A stretch of 64,000 nt of DNA from HXMU1420-2 sp017643305 (GTDB lineage Bacteria > Pseudomonadota > Alphaproteobacteria > Rhodobacterales > Rhodobacteraceae): positions 3,534,001-3,598,000 of the forward strand of contig OZ244249.1 in the NCBI GenBank assembly GCA_965217135.1. The letters are read 5' to 3'. Within the stretch, counting starts at the first letter, position 1. Each line of letters opens with the position of its first letter. This document shows positions 34,506 to 41,189 of the stretch, in pieces. The translations under genes and the position numbers were made by a program. The notes under the pieces are model-generated. The model had not been told where the DNA came from. It searched no databases and was given only the letters and a program-made list of their open reading frames with translations.

Positions 34506-34562
34506 TAGGGATTTTTCTCCCTATTTCCTGAAATTTTCAATCTAATCGACTGGAAATTATCC
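34506..34562. promoter_or_regulatory. Three AT-rich palindromes between putA and putR
   Basis: TAGGGA-N6-TCCCTA (34506-34523), TGAAATTTTCA (34529-34539) and GGAAATTATCC (34552-34562) lie in the 86-bp divergent promoter. Lrp/AsnC proteins bind such AT-centred dyads, so these are the likely PutR sites. Confidence 0.6.
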
Positions 34563-34564
34563 AT

Positions 34565-35053
34565 ATGACAATCCAAACGGACTGGAACGAATTAGATCAG
34601 TTCGACCGAGCGATTCTGCGAGTGCTCGGCGATCAGGGGCGGCTGAGCATTGCTGACCTGTCGCAACGGATCGGTCTGTCAAAGTCCCCAACTCAGGCGC
34701 GGCTCAAACGGTTAGAACAGACCGGAATAATCACCGGCTACCGCGCGCTTGTGGATCCAGTGCGGTTGGGGCTGGAGCTGGTTACCTTTGTTGAGGTCCG
34801 ATTGACCGACACTCGCGAAGCGGCCTTGTCCGCGTTCAACGAGGCTGTCGCCGCGATTGGTGAAATTGAAGAGGCCCACATGATCGCAGGCAATTTCGAT
34901 TATCTCCTTAAAGTTCGCACTGGATCCATGACTGACTATCGCATTGTCCTGGCAGAGAAAATTTCAAGCCTGCCGCATGTGGCCAGCACGTCCAGCTATG
35001 TGGCGATGCAAGCGGTCAAAGATGATGGTATAGCGGGGCTGGCAAAGATGTGA
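34565..35053 (+). CDS. putR: Lrp/AsnC-family regulator of proline use
   Basis: A 162-residue Lrp-type regulator: helix-turn-helix at about 10-70 (FDRAILRVLGDQGRLSIADL, then LSKSPTQARLKRLEQTGIITGY) and the RAM domain at about 75-155. It is divergent from putA, the arrangement of proline-responsive PutR regulators in rhizobia and Rhodobacter, and putA here lacks its own DNA-binding domain. Proline as effector is inferred from context. Confidence 0.85.
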   Translation: MTIQTDWNELDQFDRAILRVLGDQGRLSIADLSQRIGLSKSPTQARLKRLEQTGIITGYRALVDPVRLGLELVTFVEVRLTDTREAALSAFNEAVAAIGEIEEAHMIAGNFDYLLKVRTGSMTDYRIVLAEKISSLPHVASTSSYVAMQAVKDDGIAGLAKM

Positions 35054-35089
35054 CTTGACCCGTGGCGTGCCCGGTCCATTTTTTTCGCC

Positions 35090-35650
35090 ATGAGACTGAT
35101 CGTTATCCTCCTAACCGTCCTGACGCCGTCCGTCAGTTTTGCGTCGGATTGCCCTAATCCGCCGGACCACTCTGACGCGTTAAACGCTCTCATCACCGAG
35201 GTGCGCGGCGCCACGAATGACCGCCAGGCAAGGCTTATCAGCAACCAGATGTGGGAGCTCTGGGCCGACGCCCCGGACGAACCTTCGCAAGCCTTGTTGG
35301 ACAGCGGTATGCAAAAACGCGCGGGTTATGATTTTCTGGGTGCGCTGGAGGAATTTGACCGTCTCATCGCTTACTGCCCGGACTATGCTGAGGGTTACAA
35401 CCAACGCGCTTTTGTCAATTTTTTGCGTCAGGACTATGCCAGCGCGCTGCCGGACTTGGACGAGGCGATCGCCAGATCGCCCCACCATGTTGCGGCCATC
35501 GCAGGCAAGGCGTTGACCCTGCTTGCGCTAGGCCAGACGGATGAGGCGCGCGATGTTTTCGCAGTGGCGCTGGAACTGAACCCCTGGCTGCCAGAACGAG
35601 GTCTTGCCGCGCCAGGCGGGCCGCTGGCCCCCAAAGGGCAGGACATCTGA
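35090..35650 (+). CDS. Exported tetratricopeptide-repeat protein
   Basis: A 186-residue protein with a signal peptide (MRLIVILLTVLTPSVSFAS, cleavage near 18-19) and two or three TPR units from about 72 to 170 (KRAGYDFLGALEEFDRLIAY; NQRAFVNFLRQDYASALPDL; GKALTLLALGQTDEARDVFA). It is probably a periplasmic scaffold or adaptor; partners cannot be inferred. It follows putR by 37 bp and precedes the intron-containing tRNA gene. Confidence 0.75.
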   Translation: MRLIVILLTVLTPSVSFASDCPNPPDHSDALNALITEVRGATNDRQARLISNQMWELWADAPDEPSQALLDSGMQKRAGYDFLGALEEFDRLIAYCPDYAEGYNQRAFVNFLRQDYASALPDLDEAIARSPHHVAAIAGKALTLLALGQTDEARDVFAVALELNPWLPERGLAAPGGPLAPKGQDI

Positions 35651-35709
35651 CGCCACCTGCAAGTTTTCGGTTGGCGCACAATCCGCGCAGGTCTATACAC
35701 GCCCGGCGT

Positions 35710-36000
35710 GCGGGCGTGGCGGAATGGTAGACGCATCGGACTTAAATGATTGAGTGCACCGGAGGGAAACGCCGGTGTAGAACTGCTCAAATTCGGGGAA
35801 ACCTGTAAAATGGCAATCCCGAGCCAAGCCCTTCGGGGAAGGTGTAGAGACTAGACGGGCAGCGCCTAAGGCCAAAAGCTAAGGCGAAGGGATAGTCCAG
35901 ACCACAAACGCCAGCGCGCTGGCGGCGGCGAAAGCCGTAGATGGTAAGAAAATCCGTGGGGCATATGCCCGTGGGGGTTCAAGTCCCCCCGCCCGTACCA
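35710..36000 (+). tRNA. tRNA-Leu(UAA), interrupted by a group I intron
   Basis: The exons 35710-35743 (34 nt) and 35949-36000 (52 nt) join to an 86-nt leucine tRNA with encoded CCA. The acceptor GCGGGCG pairs with CGCCCGT (one G-U pair); the T arm is GGGGGTTCAAGTCCCCC; the long variable arm GGGGCATATGCCC is the class II feature of tRNA-Leu. The joined anticodon loop is CTTAAAA with anticodon TAA, closed by GGA/TCC. The outermost anticodon-stem pair is a T-T mismatch. The intron sits between anticodon bases 34 and 35, the site used in cyanobacterial and plastid tRNA-Leu(UAA). A tRNA finder not expecting introns would miss it. Confidence 0.93.
35744..35948 (+). other. Group I (IC3-like) self-splicing intron in tRNA-Leu(UAA)
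   Basis: The 205-nt insert begins AAATGATTGAG and ends in G (35948). The internal guide GAGT pairs with the exon end ACTT, giving the U-G wobble at the 5' splice site. Core elements follow in order: TTCGGGGAAACC, GGCAATCCCGAGCCAAGCC, GGTGTAGAGACTAGACGGG and GATAGTCCAGACC; ACTA (35850-35853) and TAGT (35893-35896) make P7. Near the 3' end CGGCGAAAGCCG is a GAAA-capped hairpin. These blocks closely resemble the Anabaena tRNA-Leu intron, which I know from memory. No homing endonuclease is encoded. Excision is presumably autocatalytic with guanosine. Confidence 0.92.
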
Positions 36001-36006
36001 TTGCCT

Positions 36007-37047
36007 CTATGGCATCGTAGCAATCGGCGTCATCGGTGCGGCAGAACTGGCATAAGCCGCCTCCACCAGCGCCATGGTGCGCCATCCATCCTCGGCCGAG
36101 GCGATCAGCGCTTCCTCTCCCGCCGCTGCGCGTTGAAGGTTGTGCATCCGGGCAGTGAAGCTTTCCACGAACCAGGACCCACGCAGGGGGATCTTTTCCC
36201 AACCATCCCCCGCGTTGATCTCCAACACGTCCACTGCGCCGTGGGGATAGTCCAGATTGACCCCCATGGTCATGTAAGCCGCGCCCTTGGTCCCCGAAAT
36301 GCGAAATTCACAGGCCTGATGCTCGCGGCCAAAGTCCCAGTCATGGTTTACCGACAGCACACAGCGCCGATCCGGGCCATAATCCAGCATGGCGGCGGTC
36401 CGCGTTTGCGCCACCTCGTGAGACGGATGGCCGAGGGTTTTTGCATGTACGCCCGCCGGGTCCCCCCATAGGTGGCGGATCAGGTCCAGGTAATGGATCG
36501 AATGCATGGTGATCTCGATCCTTGGCAACCCGTTCAGAAATGCCCAGAAACCCCAGGGCGTCGCCATCACGCCGTGCATTTCAATATCCACCACGTCACC
36601 CAAAAGCCCACGGTCAATGGCGTCTTTCAGGGCCACCGACATGGGAGCAAACCGCAGTTGGAAATTCATCGCCGCCATCAACTTGCGGTCCCTGCAGATC
36701 TGCACAATCTCCGTTGCGGCATCCAGATCCGGACCCAACGGTTTTTGCACCAGCGCCGGGGCCCGTTCGGGCAATTGCGCAAGTATCCCCGCATGGGCCG
36801 CAGGTGGTGTGGCGAGATCGAACACCGCGTCCTCTACCGCCAGCGCCTCCTGTAGGCTTAGTGCCCGGGTGCCGAAGGTATCCGCCAATGCCTCTGCCTT
36901 GGTGTGGTCCGGATCATGAAGGCCAGCCACCTCATACCCTCCGGCCCGCCATGCCGGCAAATGCGCATCGCGCACAATAGATCCCGCGCCAAACACCACG
37001 ATCGGACGCGGCGCGCTTGGCTTTGGCCAGTCCTGTTTCAGATCCAT
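36007..37047 (-). CDS. Gfo/Idh/MocA-family dehydrogenase
   Basis: A 346-residue NAD(P)-dependent oxidoreductase. The N-terminal Rossmann fold includes VVFGAGSIVRDAHLPAW (about 17-33); VQKPLGPDLD near 99-108 holds the conserved EKP-equivalent lysine (QKP here); the C-terminal alpha/beta domain contains EITMHSIHYLDLIRHLWGDP, whose His residues are candidate proton donors. Substrates of this family are sugars, sugar acids and cyclitols. It is divergent from a lactonase-like amidohydrolase with 133 bp between them, fitting oxidation of a sugar to a lactone followed by hydrolysis. It lies six bases after the tRNA on the opposite strand. Confidence 0.82.
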   Translation of the reverse strand: MDLKQDWPKPSAPRPIVVFGAGSIVRDAHLPAWRAGGYEVAGLHDPDHTKAEALADTFGTRALSLQEALAVEDAVFDLATPPAAHAGILAQLPERAPALVQKPLGPDLDAATEIVQICRDRKLMAAMNFQLRFAPMSVALKDAIDRGLLGDVVDIEMHGVMATPWGFWAFLNGLPRIEITMHSIHYLDLIRHLWGDPAGVHAKTLGHPSHEVAQTRTAAMLDYGPDRRCVLSVNHDWDFGREHQACEFRISGTKGAAYMTMGVNLDYPHGAVDVLEINAGDGWEKIPLRGSWFVESFTARMHNLQRAAAGEEALIASAEDGWRTMALVEAAYASSAAPMTPIATMP

Positions 37048-37180
37048 TTGCGGTATCCTCTCCTCAACTCTCCGACAGAAATGTTAATCAACTGCACGCT
37101 GTCGGTCCACGCGCCTCACGCGAAAAGGCTTTGACCTTGGGCCAAGGCACGCGCCACTGTCGGCAGGGGGAGGACCCGTG

Positions 37181-38017
37181 ATGGATGACCTGATACTGGA
37201 CACGCACCTGCATCTCGTGGATCGCGTACAGCTGCGCTACCCGTGGCTGCTCGACGTTCCAACGCTGAACCACGATTGGCCGCTGGCCAGCTATGCGTCC
37301 GAAGCGCACAAGCTGGGTATCGGTGGCGCCTTGCATATGGAGGTCGACGTTGCCGATGACCTGATCGAACAGGAAACCACCTGGATCGAGGAACAGACGC
37401 CAAACTCCCCCATCCCAATCCTCGGCATCATCGCCGCCTGTCGCCCAGAAGCACCCGGGTTCGAAGCGTTTCTGGAGCGCAACACAGACCGCGTGGTGGG
37501 CTTCCGTCGCCCCCTGCACGTGGTGCCGGATGAAACCTCCCAGACGCCAGACTTTCGCGCCAATGTCGCCCGGCTGGCAAAGGCGGGCCATGTCTTTGAC
37601 CTCTGCGTGACGGCCGGCCAACTGCCTTTGGCCATAGGCTTGGCAGATGCCGCCCCTAGCACGCAGATGGTTCTGGACCATTGCGGCGTGCCCGACATCG
37701 CAGGCGACGCATGGGATGCATGGGCAGGCCACATCGCGGATCTGGCCCAACGGCCCAATGTCTGCGTGAAAATCTCCGGCGTGATCGCATATGGCGGCGA
37801 CAATTGGCACTTGCAGGATCTGCACCGCTGGGTCAATCACACGGTTACATGTTTCGGGATCGAGCGGGTCTGCTGGGGCGGTGACTGGCCGGTTTGCACT
37901 CTGGGAGGCGGGCTTGCCATCTGGGTGGCAGCAACCCGCGCGCTTACCGCTGGCTGGTCAGCAGATGACCGGGCGGCACTGTTTCACAAAAACGCACGGC
38001 GGATCTGGCGGCTGTAG
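37181..38017 (+). CDS. Amidohydrolase-family protein, sugar-lactonase-like
   Basis: A 278-residue TIM-barrel hydrolase of the amidohydrolase_2 family. It starts DLILDTHLHLVD with the HxH metal motif; MVLDHCGVPD (about 165-174) and RVCWGGDWPVCTL (about 229-241) hold the later His and Asp. Relatives open fuconolactone, rhamnonolactone or 2-pyrone-4,6-dicarboxylate. ATG 37181 is preferred because GGGGGAGGA lies six bases upstream; the adjacent GTG at 37178 is possible. It is paired divergently with the Gfo/Idh/MocA dehydrogenase. Confidence 0.8.
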   Translation: MDDLILDTHLHLVDRVQLRYPWLLDVPTLNHDWPLASYASEAHKLGIGGALHMEVDVADDLIEQETTWIEEQTPNSPIPILGIIAACRPEAPGFEAFLERNTDRVVGFRRPLHVVPDETSQTPDFRANVARLAKAGHVFDLCVTAGQLPLAIGLADAAPSTQMVLDHCGVPDIAGDAWDAWAGHIADLAQRPNVCVKISGVIAYGGDNWHLQDLHRWVNHTVTCFGIERVCWGGDWPVCTLGGGLAIWVAATRALTAGWSADDRAALFHKNARRIWRL

Positions 38018-38029
38018 CCGCCGTAGCAG

Positions 38030-39745
38030 TCAGTTCGTACCGTTTCCCGACAGGGTTTGCTCCGCCTTATACTGGCTAAGGAAAACCTCGCCCGACAGAT
38101 GCTCCAGAAAATTGGTACGTTTCAAACGGTCCATCACCGGCCCCTTCACCTCGCTCAGGTGCAGCTTGAGCCCGGCTTCGTCCAGCCGCTGGCTGATCAG
38201 TTCCAGGCTCTCCAGCGCTGAGGCGTCGATGAAATTGACCGCAGGGCACATCAACACCACGTTGCGGATGCATGGGTCTGCAGCGACCGCTTCGTTGATC
38301 GTATCTTCAAGGAAGCGTGCATTGGGGAAATACAGGCTCTCGTCCACGCGGATGGACAGAACCCCTGGCGTCGTTTCTACCTCATGCCGCTTGATATTGC
38401 GGAAATGTTCGGTCCCCGGCACCCGGCCCACGATGGCTACATGCGGCCGCGCCGTGCGGTTCAGGAACAGCATCAGCGACAGCAGAACACCGGTCGCAAT
38501 CCCCAGCTCCACGCCAAAGCCCAGTGTCACCAGAATGGTCCCGGCCATGGCCAGAAAATCGGTGGTCGAGTAAGCCCAGGTGCGCCGGATCGCATCCAGA
38601 TCAATCAGCGACACAACCGACACGATAATCGTTGCACCGAGCGTCGCCTTGGGCAGCAGGTACAGCGCGGGGGTCAGAAACAGCGTTGCGGCGGCGATGC
38701 CCACCGCCGTCATGGCCCCCGCAGCAGGCGTTCGCGCACCCGCATCAAAATTGACCACGGACCGGGAAAAGCCGCCCGTCACCGGAAACCCGCCGGATAA
38801 GGCAGAGCCAACATTGGCAGTCCCCAGTGCGATCAGTTCCTGATCGGGATCAATCCGTTCCCGCCGTTTGGCGGCTAGGGTCTGAGCCACGGAAATGGTT
38901 TCGACATAGCCCACCACACCAATCAACAACGCTGGCAGTGCCAGCATCTGCCACAAATCCGCGTCAAACTTGGGCAGCGTCGGCGCTGGCAACCCACGCG
39001 GGATGTCACCCACGATCGCGACACCCGCCTGTTCCAAGCCCAGCGCCCAAACCAACAGGATCGACACGATCACCGCAACAACCGGTGCGGCCTTGGACAG
39101 GCTGCCCGCCAGTTTCCCGGACAGGCCGAAGCCGACCAGAACAGCGCTCAAACGTTTTCTGGCCCAGACAAGGAACCCGATGGTCGCAACGCCGATGCCC
39201 AGTGTCCACAGGTTGACCTCTCCGATATGCACCATCAGGCTGTGGATCTGCTGCACCAGCGTGTGTCCTTCCACGGGGACGCCGAGCAGGTTTTTCAACT
39301 GCCCAACTGCGATGATGATCGCACTGGCCGTGATGAAACCCGAAATCACCGGGTGGCTGAGGAAATTGGCCAGAAATCCCAGCCGTGCAACGCCCATGGC
39401 CACCAACATCAAACCAGAAATCAATGCCAGCAGGATTGCAGCCCCGACATACTCGGGCGTTCCAGCGGCGGCCAGTTCGCCCACGGCGGACACCGTCATC
39501 AGTGACGCCACCGCTACGGGGCCCACCGCCAACGTCATCGACGTGCCAAACACCATGTAAATCAGCAACGGCGCGATGGAGGCATAGAGCCCCACCTCCG
39601 CTGGTAGCCCAGCCAGCAGGGCATAGGCCAGCGATTGCGGGATCAGCATGATCGTCATGATCACAGCAGCAATCAGGTCGCCAGTAAACGTGTCCCGGTC
39701 ATACCGGCTGGCCCAGTCGCGGATGGGGAAATAACGCTGAAACAT
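38030..39745 (-). CDS. SulP-family anion permease with STAS domain
   Basis: A 571-residue inner-membrane transporter: about 10-14 helices to residue 420 (AVIMTIMLIPQSLAYALLAG near the start is the SulP signature) and a cytosolic STAS domain at about 440-555 (LMCPAVNFIDASALESLELI). Sulfate is the usual guess; bicarbonate or other anions are known for the family. The start at 39745 (MFQRYFPIRDW) is chosen by homology; no good ribosome site is visible. It follows the persulfide-dioxygenase-like gene closely on the same strand, so it may export or import a sulfur oxyanion linked to that enzyme. Confidence 0.88.
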   Translation of the reverse strand: MFQRYFPIRDWASRYDRDTFTGDLIAAVIMTIMLIPQSLAYALLAGLPAEVGLYASIAPLLIYMVFGTSMTLAVGPVAVASLMTVSAVGELAAAGTPEYVGAAILLALISGLMLVAMGVARLGFLANFLSHPVISGFITASAIIIAVGQLKNLLGVPVEGHTLVQQIHSLMVHIGEVNLWTLGIGVATIGFLVWARKRLSAVLVGFGLSGKLAGSLSKAAPVVAVIVSILLVWALGLEQAGVAIVGDIPRGLPAPTLPKFDADLWQMLALPALLIGVVGYVETISVAQTLAAKRRERIDPDQELIALGTANVGSALSGGFPVTGGFSRSVVNFDAGARTPAAGAMTAVGIAAATLFLTPALYLLPKATLGATIIVSVVSLIDLDAIRRTWAYSTTDFLAMAGTILVTLGFGVELGIATGVLLSLMLFLNRTARPHVAIVGRVPGTEHFRNIKRHEVETTPGVLSIRVDESLYFPNARFLEDTINEAVAADPCIRNVVLMCPAVNFIDASALESLELISQRLDEAGLKLHLSEVKGPVMDRLKRTNFLEHLSGEVFLSQYKAEQTLSGNGTN

Positions 39746-39838
39746 CGGGAGGCTCTTGGGTTTTGCCTTTCGGGGACTTGGAACACTGCCCCAGCGGGGA
39801 GGACTCAGAGGCCAGGATCGCCAGGGTCTGTCCACCCT

Positions 39839-39958
39839 TCAGAGGGCATCGACAGGTACCTTCAGGTAGGTCGTGCCGTTGTCTCCGGCCTTGGGCATCT
39901 TGCCCGCGCGCATATTGACCCGCAGCGACGGCACGATCAGCCGGGGCATTGCCAGTTA
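39839..39958 (-). pseudogene. In-frame C-terminal remainder of the metallo-hydrolase gene after a TAA
   Basis: Directly after the TAA (39956-39958) the same frame continues for 38 codons, LAMPRLIVPSLRVNMRAGKM onward, ending YLKVPVDAL before TGA at 39839. This is the C-terminal region that full-length relatives carry as ...ATLxMPxLIxPSLQVNxRAG... The stop codon therefore lies inside the gene. A TCA to TAA change would explain it in one step. Confidence 0.75.
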
Positions 39959-40702
39959 AGCATCGCGCTTGGTGCGCATGTCGACAAAGGCTGCTTCCGA
40001 CGTACCTGCACCGATATACTTATTCAGCTCCTTCTGTGCGCCGATGGTGATTTCCCACGCACATTCGCCGCGGCCCGGTGCCTTATAATCATGACCAACG
40101 AACACCCGGGTGTCGTCCGGCAGCATGAACAGCTTCTTGATCGACTGGTAGAGCGTTTCTGCCGACCCGCCGGGGAAGTCGACCTGCGCCGTACCGAAGT
40201 CCGGCATGAACAGAGTATCACCTACAAATGCCGAATCCTCGATCACATAGGTCAAACAGGCGGGCGTGTGGCCTGGCGTGTGAAGCACGCTGACCTCCAG
40301 ATTGCCAACCTGAAAGGTATCCGCTTCCTGAAACAGCTGATCGAACTGGCTACCGTCGCGCTGGAACTCAGTCCCTTCGTTAAACACTTTGCCAAACGTG
40401 TCCTGCACAACCGTGATGTTTTCGCCCATCCCGATCATGCCGCCCAGTGCCCGTTGCAGGTAGGGACCTGCTGACAGATGGTCTGCGTGCACATGGGTTT
40501 CCAAGATCCAATCGACGGTCAGCTCATTCTTGCGAACATAGTCGATGATCTCATCGGCGGAGTGAAAGTCGATACGACCGGCGGCGTAGTCGAAATCAAG
40601 AACGGAATCGACAATGGCGCAATGCTTGGTGTCCGGATCGATGACAACGAAGGACGCTGTGAAGGTCTCTTCGTCAAAAAATGGTACTACTTCAGGTCTC
40701 AT
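39956..40702 (-). CDS. Persulfide-dioxygenase-like metallo-beta-lactamase-fold hydrolase, C-terminally truncated
   Basis: A 248-residue metallo-beta-lactamase-fold protein of the BlhA/ETHE1-like group encoded beside BigR-type regulators. HVHADH at 70-75, HTPGHT near 155-160 and GDTLFMPDFG near 180 supply metal ligands; VGHDYKAPGR follows. Such enzymes oxidise glutathione persulfide to sulfite, using one iron. The start at 40702 has GGAG seven bases upstream. A TAA stops the frame 38 codons early (see 39839-39958), removing a tail conserved in relatives; all metal-binding motifs are retained, so activity may or may not survive. It is divergent from the BigR/SqrR-like gene and upstream of sulP. 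Confidence 0.82.
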   Translation of the reverse strand: MRPEVVPFFDEETFTASFVVIDPDTKHCAIVDSVLDFDYAAGRIDFHSADEIIDYVRKNELTVDWILETHVHADHLSAGPYLQRALGGMIGMGENITVVQDTFGKVFNEGTEFQRDGSQFDQLFQEADTFQVGNLEVSVLHTPGHTPACLTYVIEDSAFVGDTLFMPDFGTAQVDFPGGSAETLYQSIKKLFMLPDDTRVFVGHDYKAPGRGECAWEITIGAQKELNKYIGAGTSEAAFVDMRTKRDA

Positions 40703-40728
40703 GGAGCATCTCCTCACATGGACTTAAA

Positions 40729-40789
40729 ATATTATATTTTTTTAATATGTAAATTGTCTTCGCACAAAAACATTATAAAAGTTGAATGT
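40729..40789. promoter_or_regulatory. AT-rich dyads, likely BigR/SqrR operator
   Basis: ATATTA-N8-TAATAT (40729-40748) and ACATT-N10-AATGT (40770-40789) lie in the very AT-rich 138-bp region between the divergent hydrolase and ArsR-type genes. BigR and SqrR bind AT-rich dyads of this kind and repress both directions until persulfide is present. Confidence 0.65.
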
Positions 40790-40840
40790 GCACAAAAGAA
40801 GTATACATAAGACCTATGGGAACAACCAAAGGCAAATGCC

Positions 40841-41185
40841 ATGACCCAGACCAAGAACTTCGACGCCAGCGATCTGGCAGTTTTCACGGATGACGCATCG
40901 CAGGCGCCCATCCGGGCTGCGCAGTTCCTGAAATCCCTAGCACATCGTGACCGGTTGAAGCTGCTCTGCTGCCTTGTGGAAAACGAAGTGTCGGTGTCAG
41001 AGCTGGAAGAAAAGGTCGGCATCAGCCAGTCCGCTGTGTCCCAGCACCTGCTGAAGCTCAAAACCGAAGGCGTGCTGACCTCCCGCCGCGAAGGGCGGCA
41101 GATCTTCTATTCCATCGCCGATCCGTTGGTTCTGGAAATCGTGTCGCTTCTATACGACCGCTTTTGTGCACCCGAAGCGGGCTGA
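40841..41185 (+). CDS. ArsR-family persulfide-responsive repressor (BigR/SqrR-like)
   Basis: A 114-residue ArsR-type winged-helix repressor. RAAQFLKSLAHRDRLKLLCCL (about 25-45), the recognition helix ISQSAVSQHLLKLK and the wing TSRREGRQIFYSI are visible. C43 or C44 and C109 correspond to the two cysteines that form the tetrasulfide link in SqrR (C41 and C107) and the matching pair in BigR, so reactive sulfur rather than metal is the likely signal. It is divergent from a persulfide-dioxygenase-like gene with an AT-rich operator in between, which strongly supports the assignment. Confidence 0.88.
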   Translation: MTQTKNFDASDLAVFTDDASQAPIRAAQFLKSLAHRDRLKLLCCLVENEVSVSELEEKVGISQSAVSQHLLKLKTEGVLTSRREGRQIFYSIADPLVLEIVSLLYDRFCAPEAG

Positions 41186-41189
41186 CTGC

